DNA of 64,000 bases, taken from the NCBI RefSeq assembly GCF_031082405.1, contig NZ_JAVHJU010000004.1, positions 336,082 to 400,081 of the forward strand, in the 5' to 3' direction. The notes under the pieces are model-generated. The model was given only the letters and a program-made list of their open reading frames with translations. It was not told the origin of the DNA and made no database searches. Each line of letters opens with the position of its first letter. Position 1 is the first letter of the stretch. Both the position numbers and the translations under genes were made by a program. Below are positions 9,201 to 17,201 of this stretch, one piece after another. Source of the stretch: Amycolatopsis sp. A133 (GTDB lineage Bacteria > Actinomycetota > Actinomycetes > Mycobacteriales > Pseudonocardiaceae).

Positions 9201-10728
9201 GCAGCCCGGCGCGGACGGCGTTCTGGACCTCCTCGCGCAGCTCGGTGATCCGCGTGGTCAGCCCGCGTGCTTCGGCCCGCCGGGCGGCCGCGAGGTTGGC
9301 GGCCTCGTCCCGCTCGGTCTGCGCCTTCTCGGCTTCGGCGCGCAGCGCGCCCGCGTGCGCCTCGGCCTTGTCGGCCTGCCGCTGGGCGTCCTGGGCCAAG
9401 GCGTGCAACCCGCGTGCGAGCGCCGAAGCGGCGTCATTGCGCGCCTGCAACGCCGGACGCGCCTTCTCTTCGCGGCTGCCGACGAGCTCGCGCAGGTCCT
9501 TCGCCTTGCGCGCCGCGTTCAGCTGGTTGAGGACCGTCGCCGTCTCGCGCCAGGCCTCCGCTTCGGTTTTCGCCGAAGCGAGTTCGGCGTCGACGCGTTT
9601 GCGGGCCTCCTGGGCCTCGTCCAGCCGCAGCACCGCGACCAGGCGGCGCAGTTCCGTGACGGCCGCGGCGAGCCGCCGGTGGTCGCCCTCGGCGAGCTTC
9701 TCCGCGGACTTGACCTCGCTGACGTGGTCTTCGAGCCCGGACAGCCGCGCGTTCTCGAGTTCGTTGCGGGCGACGACGCGGCCGGCCAGCTCGGCCATGT
9801 CGGCTTTCGCCGATCCAGCTATCTTCCGCGACTGCGCGGCGACACCTTCTTCGGCGGCCAGCGGCCCCAGCAGGTCGAGGGCGCCCGCGACGAAGTCGCG
9901 TTCGGAGAGCAGATCCCCGCGCTGCGCCAGGTTGTGCGCGTAGGTCGCGACGACCTCGGCGAGGTCCTTCGGCTCGTCCTCGGAAATGACCGCGCGCAGC
10001 AGGAATTCGACGAACGCGTCGTCGGTGCCGAAGGCGAACGCGTCCGCCGCCTCGCCTTCGCCCGCGTTCATCGCGCGCTGGTACCGGAACAGCTCCGTGT
10101 CGAGGCCCAGACCGTCCAAGCGGCCGGTCCACTCGTGGTGGCGGCGGGTCCAGGACAGTTCCAGCTCGGGCTCGGCCAGCTGGGCCGCGGTGAGCTTGTC
10201 GTGGAAGCCGGACATGGTGAGCAGCCGGCCGTCCTGGGTCACCGGCAGGGAATCGAGCCCCAGCGCGGCGGTCGGGCGGAAGCAGTACCAGGAGTCGACG
10301 AGGTTTTCGGAGTCGGCGGACACGACGTGCCCGCGCCATTCGGAGACCTTCCCGGTGATGATCCGGTGCCCGCTCTCGACGTGCAGCCACTCCAGCACGA
10401 CGTGCGAGACGTCCTTGGCCGCGACGAACTTCTCGAGCACCTTGGTGCTGGTGGTCCCGACGACCTGGCGGCGGCCGGGCAGCATGACCGAGAAGATCAG
10501 CTTGATGAGCACGGACTTGCCGCCGCCGTTCTCGAGGAACAGCACGCTCGCCGGGGACGGGCGCCGCAGCTCGGCCGGCCCGGTCGCGTGGATGCCGGCG
10601 CTGAACAGGGCGTCCTGCTGGGGCGCGGTGATCTTGGCGCCGACGCCGCTGAAGTCGAGCACGACGTCCTGGTAGCGGGCACCCGCGGGGCCCACCGAAT
10701 GCAGGCGGACCCGCGAAAGCTCGTACAT
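6280..10728 (-). CDS. SMC-like ATPase, MukB/JetC type (1482 aa)
   Basis: A giant SMC-type ATPase. The N-terminal head has the P-loop LENGGGKS (residues 65-72; first Gly replaced by Leu). Long charged, Ala/Glu/Arg-rich coiled coils follow from about residue 290, broken by a globular hinge at about 640-750 (contains AGITAWSGWRYLSKL and LVSGVLLNDAA, reminiscent of JetC hinges). The C-terminal head has the ABC signature FSGGQQ (1343-1348) and Walker B LFLDNP (1378-1383), where the usual catalytic Glu is Asn1382. Length is close to E. coli MukB. It is the third gene after the kleisin-like and KITE-like genes, 11 nt downstream. By family knowledge such complexes extrude DNA loops for chromosome organisation or plasmid restriction (Wadjet). 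The role here is inferred. Confidence 0.82.
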   Translation of the reverse strand: MYELSRVRLHSVGPAGARYQDVVLDFSGVGAKITAPQQDALFSAGIHATGPAELRRPSPASVLFLENGGGKSVLIKLIFSVMLPGRRQVVGTTSTKVLEKFVAAKDVSHVVLEWLHVESGHRIITGKVSEWRGHVVSADSENLVDSWYCFRPTAALGLDSLPVTQDGRLLTMSGFHDKLTAAQLAEPELELSWTRRHHEWTGRLDGLGLDTELFRYQRAMNAGEGEAADAFAFGTDDAFVEFLLRAVISEDEPKDLAEVVATYAHNLAQRGDLLSERDFVAGALDLLGPLAAEEGVAAQSRKIAGSAKADMAELAGRVVARNELENARLSGLEDHVSEVKSAEKLAEGDHRRLAAAVTELRRLVAVLRLDEAQEARKRVDAELASAKTEAEAWRETATVLNQLNAARKAKDLRELVGSREEKARPALQARNDAASALARGLHALAQDAQRQADKAEAHAGALRAEAEKAQTERDEAANLAAARRAEARGLTTRITELREEVQNAVRAGLLPSGADVAEASRAARSAAEAATAELARREQELDRIGADLQAAQRAVNEAHQLAGTTQDRLERATEDLGRAHRRTDALAAESRLVELLGADDVALESDLPVLLERLREASAAVEKEQTALRMEESADERALAALGSGGLLPPPQDVQAALDALEEAGITAWSGWRYLSKLDAPRRAEVLENLPQLVSGVLLNDAAHTDRAREVLTKRRLLPSATIAVGTTEALLAEAAAAPGVEFLVPPNPAMYDEEAADAEREAVARRHTERQRRLEALSAKLSADGALTWKLTTWREDYPPGAIATLAEQAQAARTARETARTALEQADAEFARLSEKSASLRERVPELRAAAAEAEEKARRLGELGVRSARIAQWTEEAERATEIAERADLQASDAAGKAARLREQAGEEQRTADGHRRTATTARAELAEVPGAAEAAAGPVPAEPVDALRRTYLSASESYAKVEVGSDLRAELEQAESAEAAAGSAVESLDEAVRARAAELLETPDGSDASARAAALARARRVVDGLEDERTEAIGLVSTRRAELDALPLQNGVNGEKPRDIEHGLELIDAAGLEASAAARKWEELQERRAAAEATLESARSSASGFSLLAESLAHLVTDTDAAAYDGDVDTARAQHARLNATFTEAQEAADAGDRRVRAAADQLAQYATEKRFEKLSTPVRQQVISVKRDQLPAHAAEWAEALRPRLRSLTDDLAQIDRHRGGIITRLQGMVDGALRTLRSAQRVSRLPDGLGDWSGQEFLRIRFTELEDNDLTEKLGEVVDEAAVGKTADGRDVKRDGLSLVLRGVRAAAPKGFRVDMLKPDSVLRTERQRVSEIRDVFSGGQQLTAAIILYCTLAALRANNRGKARNRHSGVLFLDNPIGRASAGYLLELQRAVAEALGVQLIYTTGLFDAGALSEFPLIVRLRNDADLRAGRKYLSVDATIRTSLEDLGEPDGVARLSATRMFTRTADSAEDEQPA

Positions 10729-10739
10729 CGAATCCCCTC

Positions 10740-11540
10740 TTAAAGCGTGTCGGACGCCGCCGCGCGCAGCGTGCCCCCGGCGGTGGCGACGGCCACGACG
10801 TCGAGCGCGAGCAAGTCGTCGAAGGCGGTGTCGGCGGCGAGTTCGCGGACCTGGATCTGGTAGCGCGGCGTGGTCCGGTAGGTGCCGCCCTGTTCGTCGC
10901 TCACCGGGACCAGGAAGCCCTGGTCGGCGAGGAACCGCAGGGCGCGGCTGACCATGCCGCGGGTGGTGTCGGCGGCGAGGCGGCCGTCCTTGGTGGCGGC
11001 CGCGGCGGGACGGCGGGCGTAGGCGCGCCAGGCCTGTTCGAGCTCGAGCGCGTCGGCCAGGGGGTCGTTGTTGGCCTCGGCCGCCGCGGCGCGTTCGTCG
11101 AGCATCCGGGCGGCTTCGCGGACCATCGCGTCGACCTGCTCGACGCTGACGCGGCCGATGTAGGTGTCGTTGGCGAGGTCGTCGGGGCGCGGGTAGCCCA
11201 GCGCCGCGGTGGCGAGGTGGATCAGGCCGTGCAGCACCTTCTCGGTCTCGCGGCGCTCGCGGATCTTGGCCTGGCGGGCGTAGGAGTCCATCTTGATCTC
11301 GAACACGGACTCGTCGGTAGCCGCGAGGACCGCGCCGGCCTGCTGGTTGACCTCGAGGACCATGAGACCGAGCCCGGCGGCGACGGCGTGGGTGAGGGCC
11401 TTGAACGCGTTGTCTTCGTTGTAGCGGCGGACGAGGTCGCCGTACACGACGTCGCGGGCCGGCAGCTGCTTCGGCCGCATGCCGAAGGCGACCAGGCGGG
11501 CCGCGGCTTCGGCGTCCACGCTGCTGTGGGACAGCGCCAT
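10740..11540 (-). CDS. KITE-like winged-helix subunit, MukE/JetB type (266 aa)
   Basis: A 266-aa protein between the kleisin-like and SMC-like genes. Gene position and size match MukE/MksE/JetB, the winged-helix KITE subunits that dimerise on the kleisin. The N-terminal part (RDVVYGDLVRRYNEDNAFKAL) and the C-terminal part (MVSRALRFLADQGFLVPV, then TTPRYQIQVREL) look like two small winged-helix units with a helical linker. The ATG at 11540 overlaps the upstream stop by one base (TAATG), so translation is coupled. The longer frame reaching 13280 is a shadow in the wrong phase. No enzymatic motif is seen. Assignment depends on synteny more than on residues. Confidence 0.72.
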   Translation of the reverse strand: MALSHSSVDAEAAARLVAFGMRPKQLPARDVVYGDLVRRYNEDNAFKALTHAVAAGLGLMVLEVNQQAGAVLAATDESVFEIKMDSYARQAKIRERRETEKVLHGLIHLATAALGYPRPDDLANDTYIGRVSVEQVDAMVREAARMLDERAAAAEANNDPLADALELEQAWRAYARRPAAAATKDGRLAADTTRGMVSRALRFLADQGFLVPVSDEQGGTYRTTPRYQIQVRELAADTAFDDLLALDVVAVATAGGTLRAAASDTL

Positions 11541-13012
11541 TACGCGACTTCCTCTTCTTCGTCGGCCCGCTCTACGGCGGCGGTGGACAGGAGCAGGTCG
11601 GCGCCGCCGAACTCCGGGTCGTCCAGGAGCGTGCCGTCGTCGACGGCGAGCAGCACCTGCCGGTCGCCTTGGCGGCGGGCCGCACCGACCCCGGGACTGT
11701 AGGCGTGGACAGCGCGCAGCGCGACCAGGGCGGCGAGGCCGGGCTGGCGGCTGCGGCGGGCCTCTTCGAGCAGGCCCGACAGCCGGCGAGGCACTTCGGG
11801 GAGGTCGAGGAGCTCGTCGGCCGCGCGCCAGACGTCGTCGCCGAAGCGATCGGTTGTTTCCGCGGGCATGAGCTCCGGCTCGGGGATTTCCCCGACCAGG
11901 TGGTCCCGCTCGGGTGCGGGCCGCAGCAGCAGCGAGACCAGCGACGACAGCGACGGGACGACCGGCGCGGAGATGCCCGCGACGGCGTGGAAGAAGTGCT
12001 CGGCCGGGGCGACGGCGTCGGCCAGCGGCAGCCCGAGCGTCGGGACGAGGAGCTGGCCGAACAGGTCGAGGGTGGCGCGCTGGGGCGGGCCGGAGAACTG
12101 CTGGCGGTCCTGCTCGGCGCGGAACACCGCACCCGCGTCGGCCAGCCGGGACTGCAGGCGGGTGTGGCGGCGGATGCAGTCGCCGACGATGTCGACGAGC
12201 TCGGCGGCCCGGCGTTTGCGGTCGAGGTCCTCGGTGTCGTCGCGGGCGGTGGTGATGTTCTTGAGGATGGCGTTCTCGGCGCGGAACCGGGCTTCGATGT
12301 GGCTCAGCGCGCTGTCCAGCAGTTCCGGGACTTCGCGCTCCCAGTCGACCGAACGGACGTCGCGGCGGGTCGCGTCGAGCTTCGCGCGCAGCGTTTCGCC
12401 GTACTGGACGGTCCGGTAGCGGGCCTGCTCGGCGGCGAGCTTCGCGTCGGCCAGCCGGCCGCGGTTGATCAGGTTCTCGAGCTTGACCTCGGCGGCGATC
12501 TGGGCCGACTCGACGTCGGTGTCGAGGGCGCCGACGAGCACGTTGATGGCCTCGTCGGTGGCGCGCAGGTAGACCTCGCCGTCCGGGGCGGCCAGCTCGA
12601 CGAGCAGCTTGAAGTCGAACTGGCGCCGCTGGTAGCCGCCGGGGCCGATCGAGCCGTAGACGCGCCGGAAGCCGCGGTCGGTGGTGCCGACGTTGATGAG
12701 GTTGTCGAGGACCCACTTGGCCACGCGGACGTGCTCTTCGGGCATCCGCGACGGCGCCTGCTGGGCGATGAACGGCAGCAGCCGGTCGATGACCTCGTCG
12801 TGACCGGCGCCGGTGTCGAAGTCCATCGCGATGGTGACCTGGTCGATCGTGTGCAGCGCGATCTCGGCCATCTGGTAGATCGTGGCGTCGGCCCAGTCGA
12901 GCTTCGCCTTCCGCGCGTCCAGGTCGTGCAGCGGCGCGGTGCAGGCCAGCGCCTTGAGGCGGCGCGTCAGCCCCTCGTCGGCCAGTCCCGTTGCCCCGGT
13001 GTCGTCTCGCAC
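11540..13012 (-). CDS. Kleisin-like subunit, MukF/JetA type (490 aa)
   Basis: First gene of the SMC-like operon. The 490-aa, all-helical protein contains a block at about 145-230 (LRATDEAINVLVG, then a conserved LENLINRGRLADAKLAAEQA stretch and YRTVQYGETLRAKL) that resembles the helical middle region of Wadjet JetA/kleisin proteins. A proline-broken C-terminal half follows and the protein ends in an acidic tail (ERADEEEEVA). The GTG at 13012 is the furthest plausible start; the next gene in the other direction begins at 13075, so the promoter is within about 60 nt. No JetD-like nuclease gene flanks the trio. Confidence 0.7.
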   Translation of the reverse strand: MRDDTGATGLADEGLTRRLKALACTAPLHDLDARKAKLDWADATIYQMAEIALHTIDQVTIAMDFDTGAGHDEVIDRLLPFIAQQAPSRMPEEHVRVAKWVLDNLINVGTTDRGFRRVYGSIGPGGYQRRQFDFKLLVELAAPDGEVYLRATDEAINVLVGALDTDVESAQIAAEVKLENLINRGRLADAKLAAEQARYRTVQYGETLRAKLDATRRDVRSVDWEREVPELLDSALSHIEARFRAENAILKNITTARDDTEDLDRKRRAAELVDIVGDCIRRHTRLQSRLADAGAVFRAEQDRQQFSGPPQRATLDLFGQLLVPTLGLPLADAVAPAEHFFHAVAGISAPVVPSLSSLVSLLLRPAPERDHLVGEIPEPELMPAETTDRFGDDVWRAADELLDLPEVPRRLSGLLEEARRSRQPGLAALVALRAVHAYSPGVGAARRQGDRQVLLAVDDGTLLDDPEFGGADLLLSTAAVERADEEEEVA

Positions 13013-13074
13013 AGCAGGCCAGGCTAGTCGGCCACCCTCTGCGCACGCCCGGGTGACGGGCTAACGTCCCTCTC

Positions 13075-13512
13075 ATGCGTGAGATGAGCCGTGACGAGTG
13101 GTGGAAGTTCGTGTCCGAAGGCACCCGGACCGGCATGCTGGGCCTGGTCCGGAAGGACGGCTCCCCGATCGTCACCCCGATCTGGTTCCTCCTGAACGAG
13201 GGCCCGGACGGCGACGAGCTGATCTTCACCACCGGCACCGAGACGCTCAAGGGCAAGGCCATCGCCCGGGACGGGCGCATCTCGCTGGCCGTCGACGACC
13301 AGCGGCCGCCGTACTCCTACGTGCAGTTCACCGCCGAGGCGCGGCTGACCCACGACCTCGACGACATGCTCGCCTGGGCGACAAAACTGGGCGGCCGGTA
13401 CATGGGTGCCGAGCAGGCCGAGGCGTACGGCAAGCGCAACGCCGTCCCGGAGGAATCCCTCGTCCGGGCGAAGATCACGAAGGTGATCGCCCGCGCCGAC
13501 ATCGCCGGCTGA
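13075..13512 (+). CDS. PPOX-class F420-dependent flavin/deazaflavin oxidoreductase
   Basis: A 145-aa split-barrel protein of the PNPOx-like superfamily, in actinobacteria mostly F420-binding reductases. LGLVRKDGSPIVTPIWFLL and RISLAVDDQRPPYSYVQFTAEA are the two diagnostic strands. ATG codons at 13075 and 13084 are both possible. There is no good ribosome site, and TAACGT (13061-13066) lies about 8 nt before the first ATG, so the mRNA may be leaderless. It is divergent from the kleisin-like gene. Substrate unknown. Confidence 0.88.
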   Translation: MREMSRDEWWKFVSEGTRTGMLGLVRKDGSPIVTPIWFLLNEGPDGDELIFTTGTETLKGKAIARDGRISLAVDDQRPPYSYVQFTAEARLTHDLDDMLAWATKLGGRYMGAEQAEAYGKRNAVPEESLVRAKITKVIARADIAG

Positions 13513-13551
13513 CCCCGGTTCGCTGGTAATCTGCCTCCTGGGGGTGGGGGT

Positions 13552-14385
13552 ATGCCTTCAGGGGACAGACACGACGCCGTCAAGGCGATCGTCAGCGCCG
13601 GCCAGCGGGAGCTGGTGGCCGAGCTGGAACGCCTCGACGGCGAGGGGCGCTTCGGCCGGTCCGGCCGCACGCGGGTGCTGGAAAACGGGCAGGTCTTCGA
13701 ACGGGCCGTCGTCGGCACGGTTTTCACGGACGAGTTCTTCACAGCCGGGCTGTCGGTCGTGCTCCACCCGCGCAACCCGTACGTCCCGGCGTTCCAGGCG
13801 CACTTCCGCTACCGCGAAACCGCGGACGCGTGGTGGTTCGGCGGCAGCGTCGACCTCCTCCCCTGCTACGGCTTCGCCTCGGACGCGACCCACTTCCACC
13901 GGGTGCTGAAGAGCTTCTGCGACACGCTCGACCCGGCGTTCCACGCGCAGGCGAAGCGCGCGTGCGACGACCGCTTCCGGCTCCCCCACCGCGACGAGGC
14001 CCGCGGCATCGGCGGCATCGTGTTCGACCACCTGCGCCTGCCCGGCCCGGACGGCTGGCGGCGCGCGGCGGCGTTCACGGCGGCGGGCATCGCCACGATC
14101 GCGCCGGCGTACTTCCCGATCGTGCGGCGGCGCAGGGACATCCCGCACGGCGAGCGCGAACGGCAGTGGCAGCTCTACCGCCGGGGCCGGTACGTGGAGT
14201 TCACGCTCGTCCACGACGCGGCGACCGCGGTGCGGGCCGACGCCGAAGCGATCCTCACGGCGCTGCCGCCGCTGGCGCGGTGGGAGTCCGAGTTCACGCC
14301 CGAGCCGGGGAGCGCGGAGGCGGACCTGGCGTCGTTCCTCGTTCCGCGCGACTGGGCCGCCGAAACCCCGGTGACGGCAGGCTGA
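13552..14385 (+). CDS. Divergent aerobic coproporphyrinogen III oxidase (HemF-like)
   Basis: A 277-aa protein that aligns by eye with HemF along its whole length: RVLENGQVFE, LHPRNPYVPA (residues 71-80), WWFGGSVDLLPCYGF, HRDEARGIGGIVFD, ERERQWQLYRRGRYVEF and a terminal PPLARWE. HemF oxidatively decarboxylates coproporphyrinogen III to protoporphyrinogen IX using O2. It differs from E. coli HemF: a segment of roughly 15 residues before the HPxNP motif is missing, the residue matching His106 is Gln82, and the second Asp of FFDDL is His160, while residues matching His96, His145 and His175 are kept (His72, His116, His146). It may be a repurposed paralogue. It lies 39 nt after the PPOX gene and is possibly co-transcribed. 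Confidence 0.8.
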   Translation: MPSGDRHDAVKAIVSAGQRELVAELERLDGEGRFGRSGRTRVLENGQVFERAVVGTVFTDEFFTAGLSVVLHPRNPYVPAFQAHFRYRETADAWWFGGSVDLLPCYGFASDATHFHRVLKSFCDTLDPAFHAQAKRACDDRFRLPHRDEARGIGGIVFDHLRLPGPDGWRRAAAFTAAGIATIAPAYFPIVRRRRDIPHGERERQWQLYRRGRYVEFTLVHDAATAVRADAEAILTALPPLARWESEFTPEPGSAEADLASFLVPRDWAAETPVTAG

Positions 14386-14496
14386 CCCCGAGCGGTCCGG
14401 CGCACCGCTGAGCGGGAAAGCATTGGCACACTGCGTGAGCCGTCGTGTCGAGTATTGACAGGGCCCGCTCGGAGGGTGTGTGATCTGTCCCATAGA

Positions 14497-14511
14497 TAGG
14501 AAACTTTCCTA
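14497..14511. promoter_or_regulatory. Palindromic operator-like site upstream of sugar dehydrogenase
   Basis: TAGGAAA-c-TTTCCTA is a perfect dyad with 7-bp arms, 77 nt before the chosen start of the secreted dehydrogenase. A TTGACA hexamer at 14455-14460 suggests a promoter just upstream, though no well-spaced -10 is obvious. Palindromes of this type upstream of secreted carbohydrate-active genes suggest a sugar-responsive repressor site (inference). Confidence 0.5.
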
Positions 14512-14588
14512 ACTATTGCTCGCCGGTGGTCCGCCGACCATTCCGCCCCCGGTCACCCCCTGTCCCCCGACAACGCAGGAGGCTCCCA

Positions 14589-17153
14589 GTGGCACCCCGT
14601 CCACCGTGGCGCGCGGCACTGGCCGGTACCGCCGTCGCGGCGCTCGGCCTCACCGCCGTCAGCCCGGTAACCGCTTCCGCCGCGGACACCGGCTACGAGT
14701 CCGAAAGCGCCACGATCTCGCAAGGCGCCGTCGAGTCGAACCACGCCGGCTACTCCGGCACCGGGTTCGTCAACTTCGACAACGTCGCCGGCAGCTACGT
14801 CGAATACTCCGTGAACGCCGCCCAGGCGGGCACGCACACGCTGACCTTCCGCTACGCCAACGGAACCGCCGACAACCGGCCGGTGAAGCTGACCGTCGAC
14901 GGCGGCGACAAGGGCACCGTCGACTTCCCCGGCACGGGCGCGTGGACGACCTGGAAGACCGTCACCGCGACCGTCCAGCTCACCGCCGGCGTCAACAAGG
15001 TCCGCACCACCGCGACCACCGCCAACGGCGGCCCGAACGCCGACAAGCTCACCGACACCTTCACCGCGCCGGTCGACGGCGAACCGCCCTCGCCGCCGTC
15101 GAACCTCAAGGCGAGCACCATCCTGCCGACGGCCGCGACCTTCACCTGGACCGCCGCGACGGACAACGTCGGCGTCGTCCGCTACGAGGTCAACCGCGGC
15201 GGCAACATCCTCAAGACCGTGGACGGGACGACCACGAGCGCGACCGTCGACAACCTGACCCCGAACACGGCGTACGACATCTCGGTCGGCGCCTACGACG
15301 CCGCAGGCAACCCTTCGCAGCAGAGCAACGTGGTCACCTTCACCACGCCGCCGAGCGACGACACCACCCCGCCCAGCGTGCCGGGCAGCCTGCGCGCCAC
15401 CGGCGTCACCGCGAACAGCGTTTCCCTGGCGTGGAACGCCTCCACGGACAACAGCGGCACGATCGCGGGCTACGACGTCTACCAGGGCACCGCGAAGGTG
15501 GCGACGACGACGTCACTGAACACGACGATCACCGACCTCGGCCCGAACACCTCCTACACCTTCACCGTCAAGGCCCGTGACCCCGACGGCAACACCTCGG
15601 CCGCCGGCAACGCCGTCACGGCGAAGACCAGCGCCCCGGGCGGCGCCGGAGGCATCCCGGAGTACGACCGGGACATCACGAAGGTCGACCTCGGCTGGTC
15701 GGTGGGCTTCCTCCCCAACGGCAACGCGCTGGTGACCGAGCGGGACCGGTTCGAGGTCCTGCTGGTGACGCCGTCCGGCCAGAAGACCACGCTGGGCAAG
15801 GTGCCGGGCGCGGTCGGCACGAACGGCGAAGGCGGCCTCCTCGGCCTGGCGATCTCGCCGAACTGGGCCTCCGACCACACGATCTACCTCTACCACACGG
15901 CATCCGGGGACAACCGGATCGTGAAGATGACCTACGACGGCACCACGCTGTCCTCGACGTCGACGCCGGTGCTCACCGGGATCGCGAAGAACCGCTACCA
16001 CAACGGCGGCCGGATCAAGTTCGGCCCGGACGGCAAGCTGTACGCCACCGTGGGTGACGCCAAGAACAGCGACAACGCGCAGAACAAGAGCTCGCTCAAC
16101 GGCAAGATCCTGCGGCTCGACCCGGACGGCTCGGCGCCGTCGGACAACCCCTTCTACGCCACCGGCGGCAACGCCCGGTACGTCTGGAGCTACGGCCACC
16201 GCAACCCCCAAGGCCTGGCCTGGGACTCCCGCGGCCAGCTGTGGGCGGCGGAGTTCGGCGAAAGCAGCCAGGACGAGCTCAACCTGATCCAGAAGGGCGG
16301 CAACTTCGGCTGGCCGAGCTGCGAAGGCACGCAGGGCAGCTGCAGCGGTTACCTCGCCCCGAAGAAGACCTGGTCGACGTCGCAGGCCGGGCCGAGCGGG
16401 CTGGAGATCGTCAACGACTGGATCTACATCGCCGGCGTCACCGGGCAGCAGCTGTTCGCCACGCAGATCAACGCCGCCGGCACCGGTATCGGCACGGTGT
16501 CGACGCTGTTCTCCGGCCGCTGGGGCCGGCTGCGCTCGGTCACCAAGACCCCGGACGGCGGGCTGTGGCTGACGTCGACGAACAACGACAAGAACGGCGG
16601 CACGCCGTCGGCGCTGGACAACGTGATCGTGCGGCTGAAGTTCCCGGGCGGTACCGCCCCCGGCGGCTTCAAGCTGGCCAGCTCCGCCTTCGCCGACAAC
16701 ACGACCATCCCGGACAAGTACACCTGCGCCGGGGACGGCACGGCGGGCCAGGACCCGTCGCCGCCGCTCGCGTGGGGGGCCGCCGACGGCGCCAAGGGCT
16801 ACGCCGTCGTGTTCGCCGACGTCGCCAACAACGGCACCAAGCTGCACTGGGCGATCTGGGACGTCCCCGCGGCGGCTCGTTCCCTCCCGGAGGGGCTGGG
16901 CGCGGGCTACACCGTGCCGGACCAGGGTGGCGCCAAGCAGAAGGCGATGGGCAGCGGGGCGAACGCGCAGAAGTTCTTCGGCCCCTGCCCGGGCGGCTCC
17001 AGCCACCCGTACACGTTCACGCTCTACGCCCTGAACACCGCCTCGGTCCCCGGCCTGACGTCGTCCTCGACGATGGCCCAGATCGAAACGGCGATCAAGG
17101 GCGCGTCGACGGCGAACGTCGTGCTGCGCGGCAAGTCCAGCGCCGCCGCCTGA
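14589..17153 (+). CDS. Secreted PQQ-type sugar dehydrogenase with CBM, two FN3 and PEBP domains
   Basis: An 854-aa exported multidomain protein. GTG 14589 follows AGGAGG (14577-14582) by 6 nt and gives a short signal peptide ending near VTASA. Domains in order: a CBM6/35-like carbohydrate-binding domain (about 32-155), two fibronectin-III repeats (about 160-340, each with PSN/PGSL and DNxG motifs), a glucose/sorbosone dehydrogenase beta-propeller (about 350-690, with ALVTERDR, GEGGLLGLAI, YHNGGRIKFGPDGKLY and WSYGHRNPQGLAW), and a C-terminal phosphatidylethanolamine-binding (YbhB-like) domain (about 700-850, with WAIWDVP and GPCPGGSSHPY). It probably oxidises sugars or polysaccharide ends outside the cell. 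A PQQ source is not encoded here. A strong terminator follows. Confidence 0.9.
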   Translation: MAPRPPWRAALAGTAVAALGLTAVSPVTASAADTGYESESATISQGAVESNHAGYSGTGFVNFDNVAGSYVEYSVNAAQAGTHTLTFRYANGTADNRPVKLTVDGGDKGTVDFPGTGAWTTWKTVTATVQLTAGVNKVRTTATTANGGPNADKLTDTFTAPVDGEPPSPPSNLKASTILPTAATFTWTAATDNVGVVRYEVNRGGNILKTVDGTTTSATVDNLTPNTAYDISVGAYDAAGNPSQQSNVVTFTTPPSDDTTPPSVPGSLRATGVTANSVSLAWNASTDNSGTIAGYDVYQGTAKVATTTSLNTTITDLGPNTSYTFTVKARDPDGNTSAAGNAVTAKTSAPGGAGGIPEYDRDITKVDLGWSVGFLPNGNALVTERDRFEVLLVTPSGQKTTLGKVPGAVGTNGEGGLLGLAISPNWASDHTIYLYHTASGDNRIVKMTYDGTTLSSTSTPVLTGIAKNRYHNGGRIKFGPDGKLYATVGDAKNSDNAQNKSSLNGKILRLDPDGSAPSDNPFYATGGNARYVWSYGHRNPQGLAWDSRGQLWAAEFGESSQDELNLIQKGGNFGWPSCEGTQGSCSGYLAPKKTWSTSQAGPSGLEIVNDWIYIAGVTGQQLFATQINAAGTGIGTVSTLFSGRWGRLRSVTKTPDGGLWLTSTNNDKNGGTPSALDNVIVRLKFPGGTAPGGFKLASSAFADNTTIPDKYTCAGDGTAGQDPSPPLAWGAADGAKGYAVVFADVANNGTKLHWAIWDVPAAARSLPEGLGAGYTVPDQGGAKQKAMGSGANAQKFFGPCPGGSSHPYTFTLYALNTASVPGLTSSSTMAQIETAIKGASTANVVLRGKSSAAA

Positions 17154-17158
17154 AAGCC

Positions 17159-17199
17159 GCGGCAGGGGTGACCGGAGCGGCGCCGGTCACCCCTGCCGC
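17159..17199. terminator. Strong bidirectional terminator hairpin
   Basis: Arms of 17 bp (17159-17175 and 17183-17199, GCGGCAGGGG... paired with ...CCCCTGCCGC) are perfectly complementary with a 7-nt loop. The hairpin sits between the convergent stops at 17153 and 17202 and probably serves both genes. Confidence 0.85.
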
Positions 17200-17201
17200 C
17201 C

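Noticed and set aside
6607..10743. A 1378-codon open frame on the plus strand opposite the SMC-like gene
   Set aside because: Its low-complexity Gly/Arg/Val composition mirrors the GC-rich codons of the real gene; no motifs and no ribosome site.
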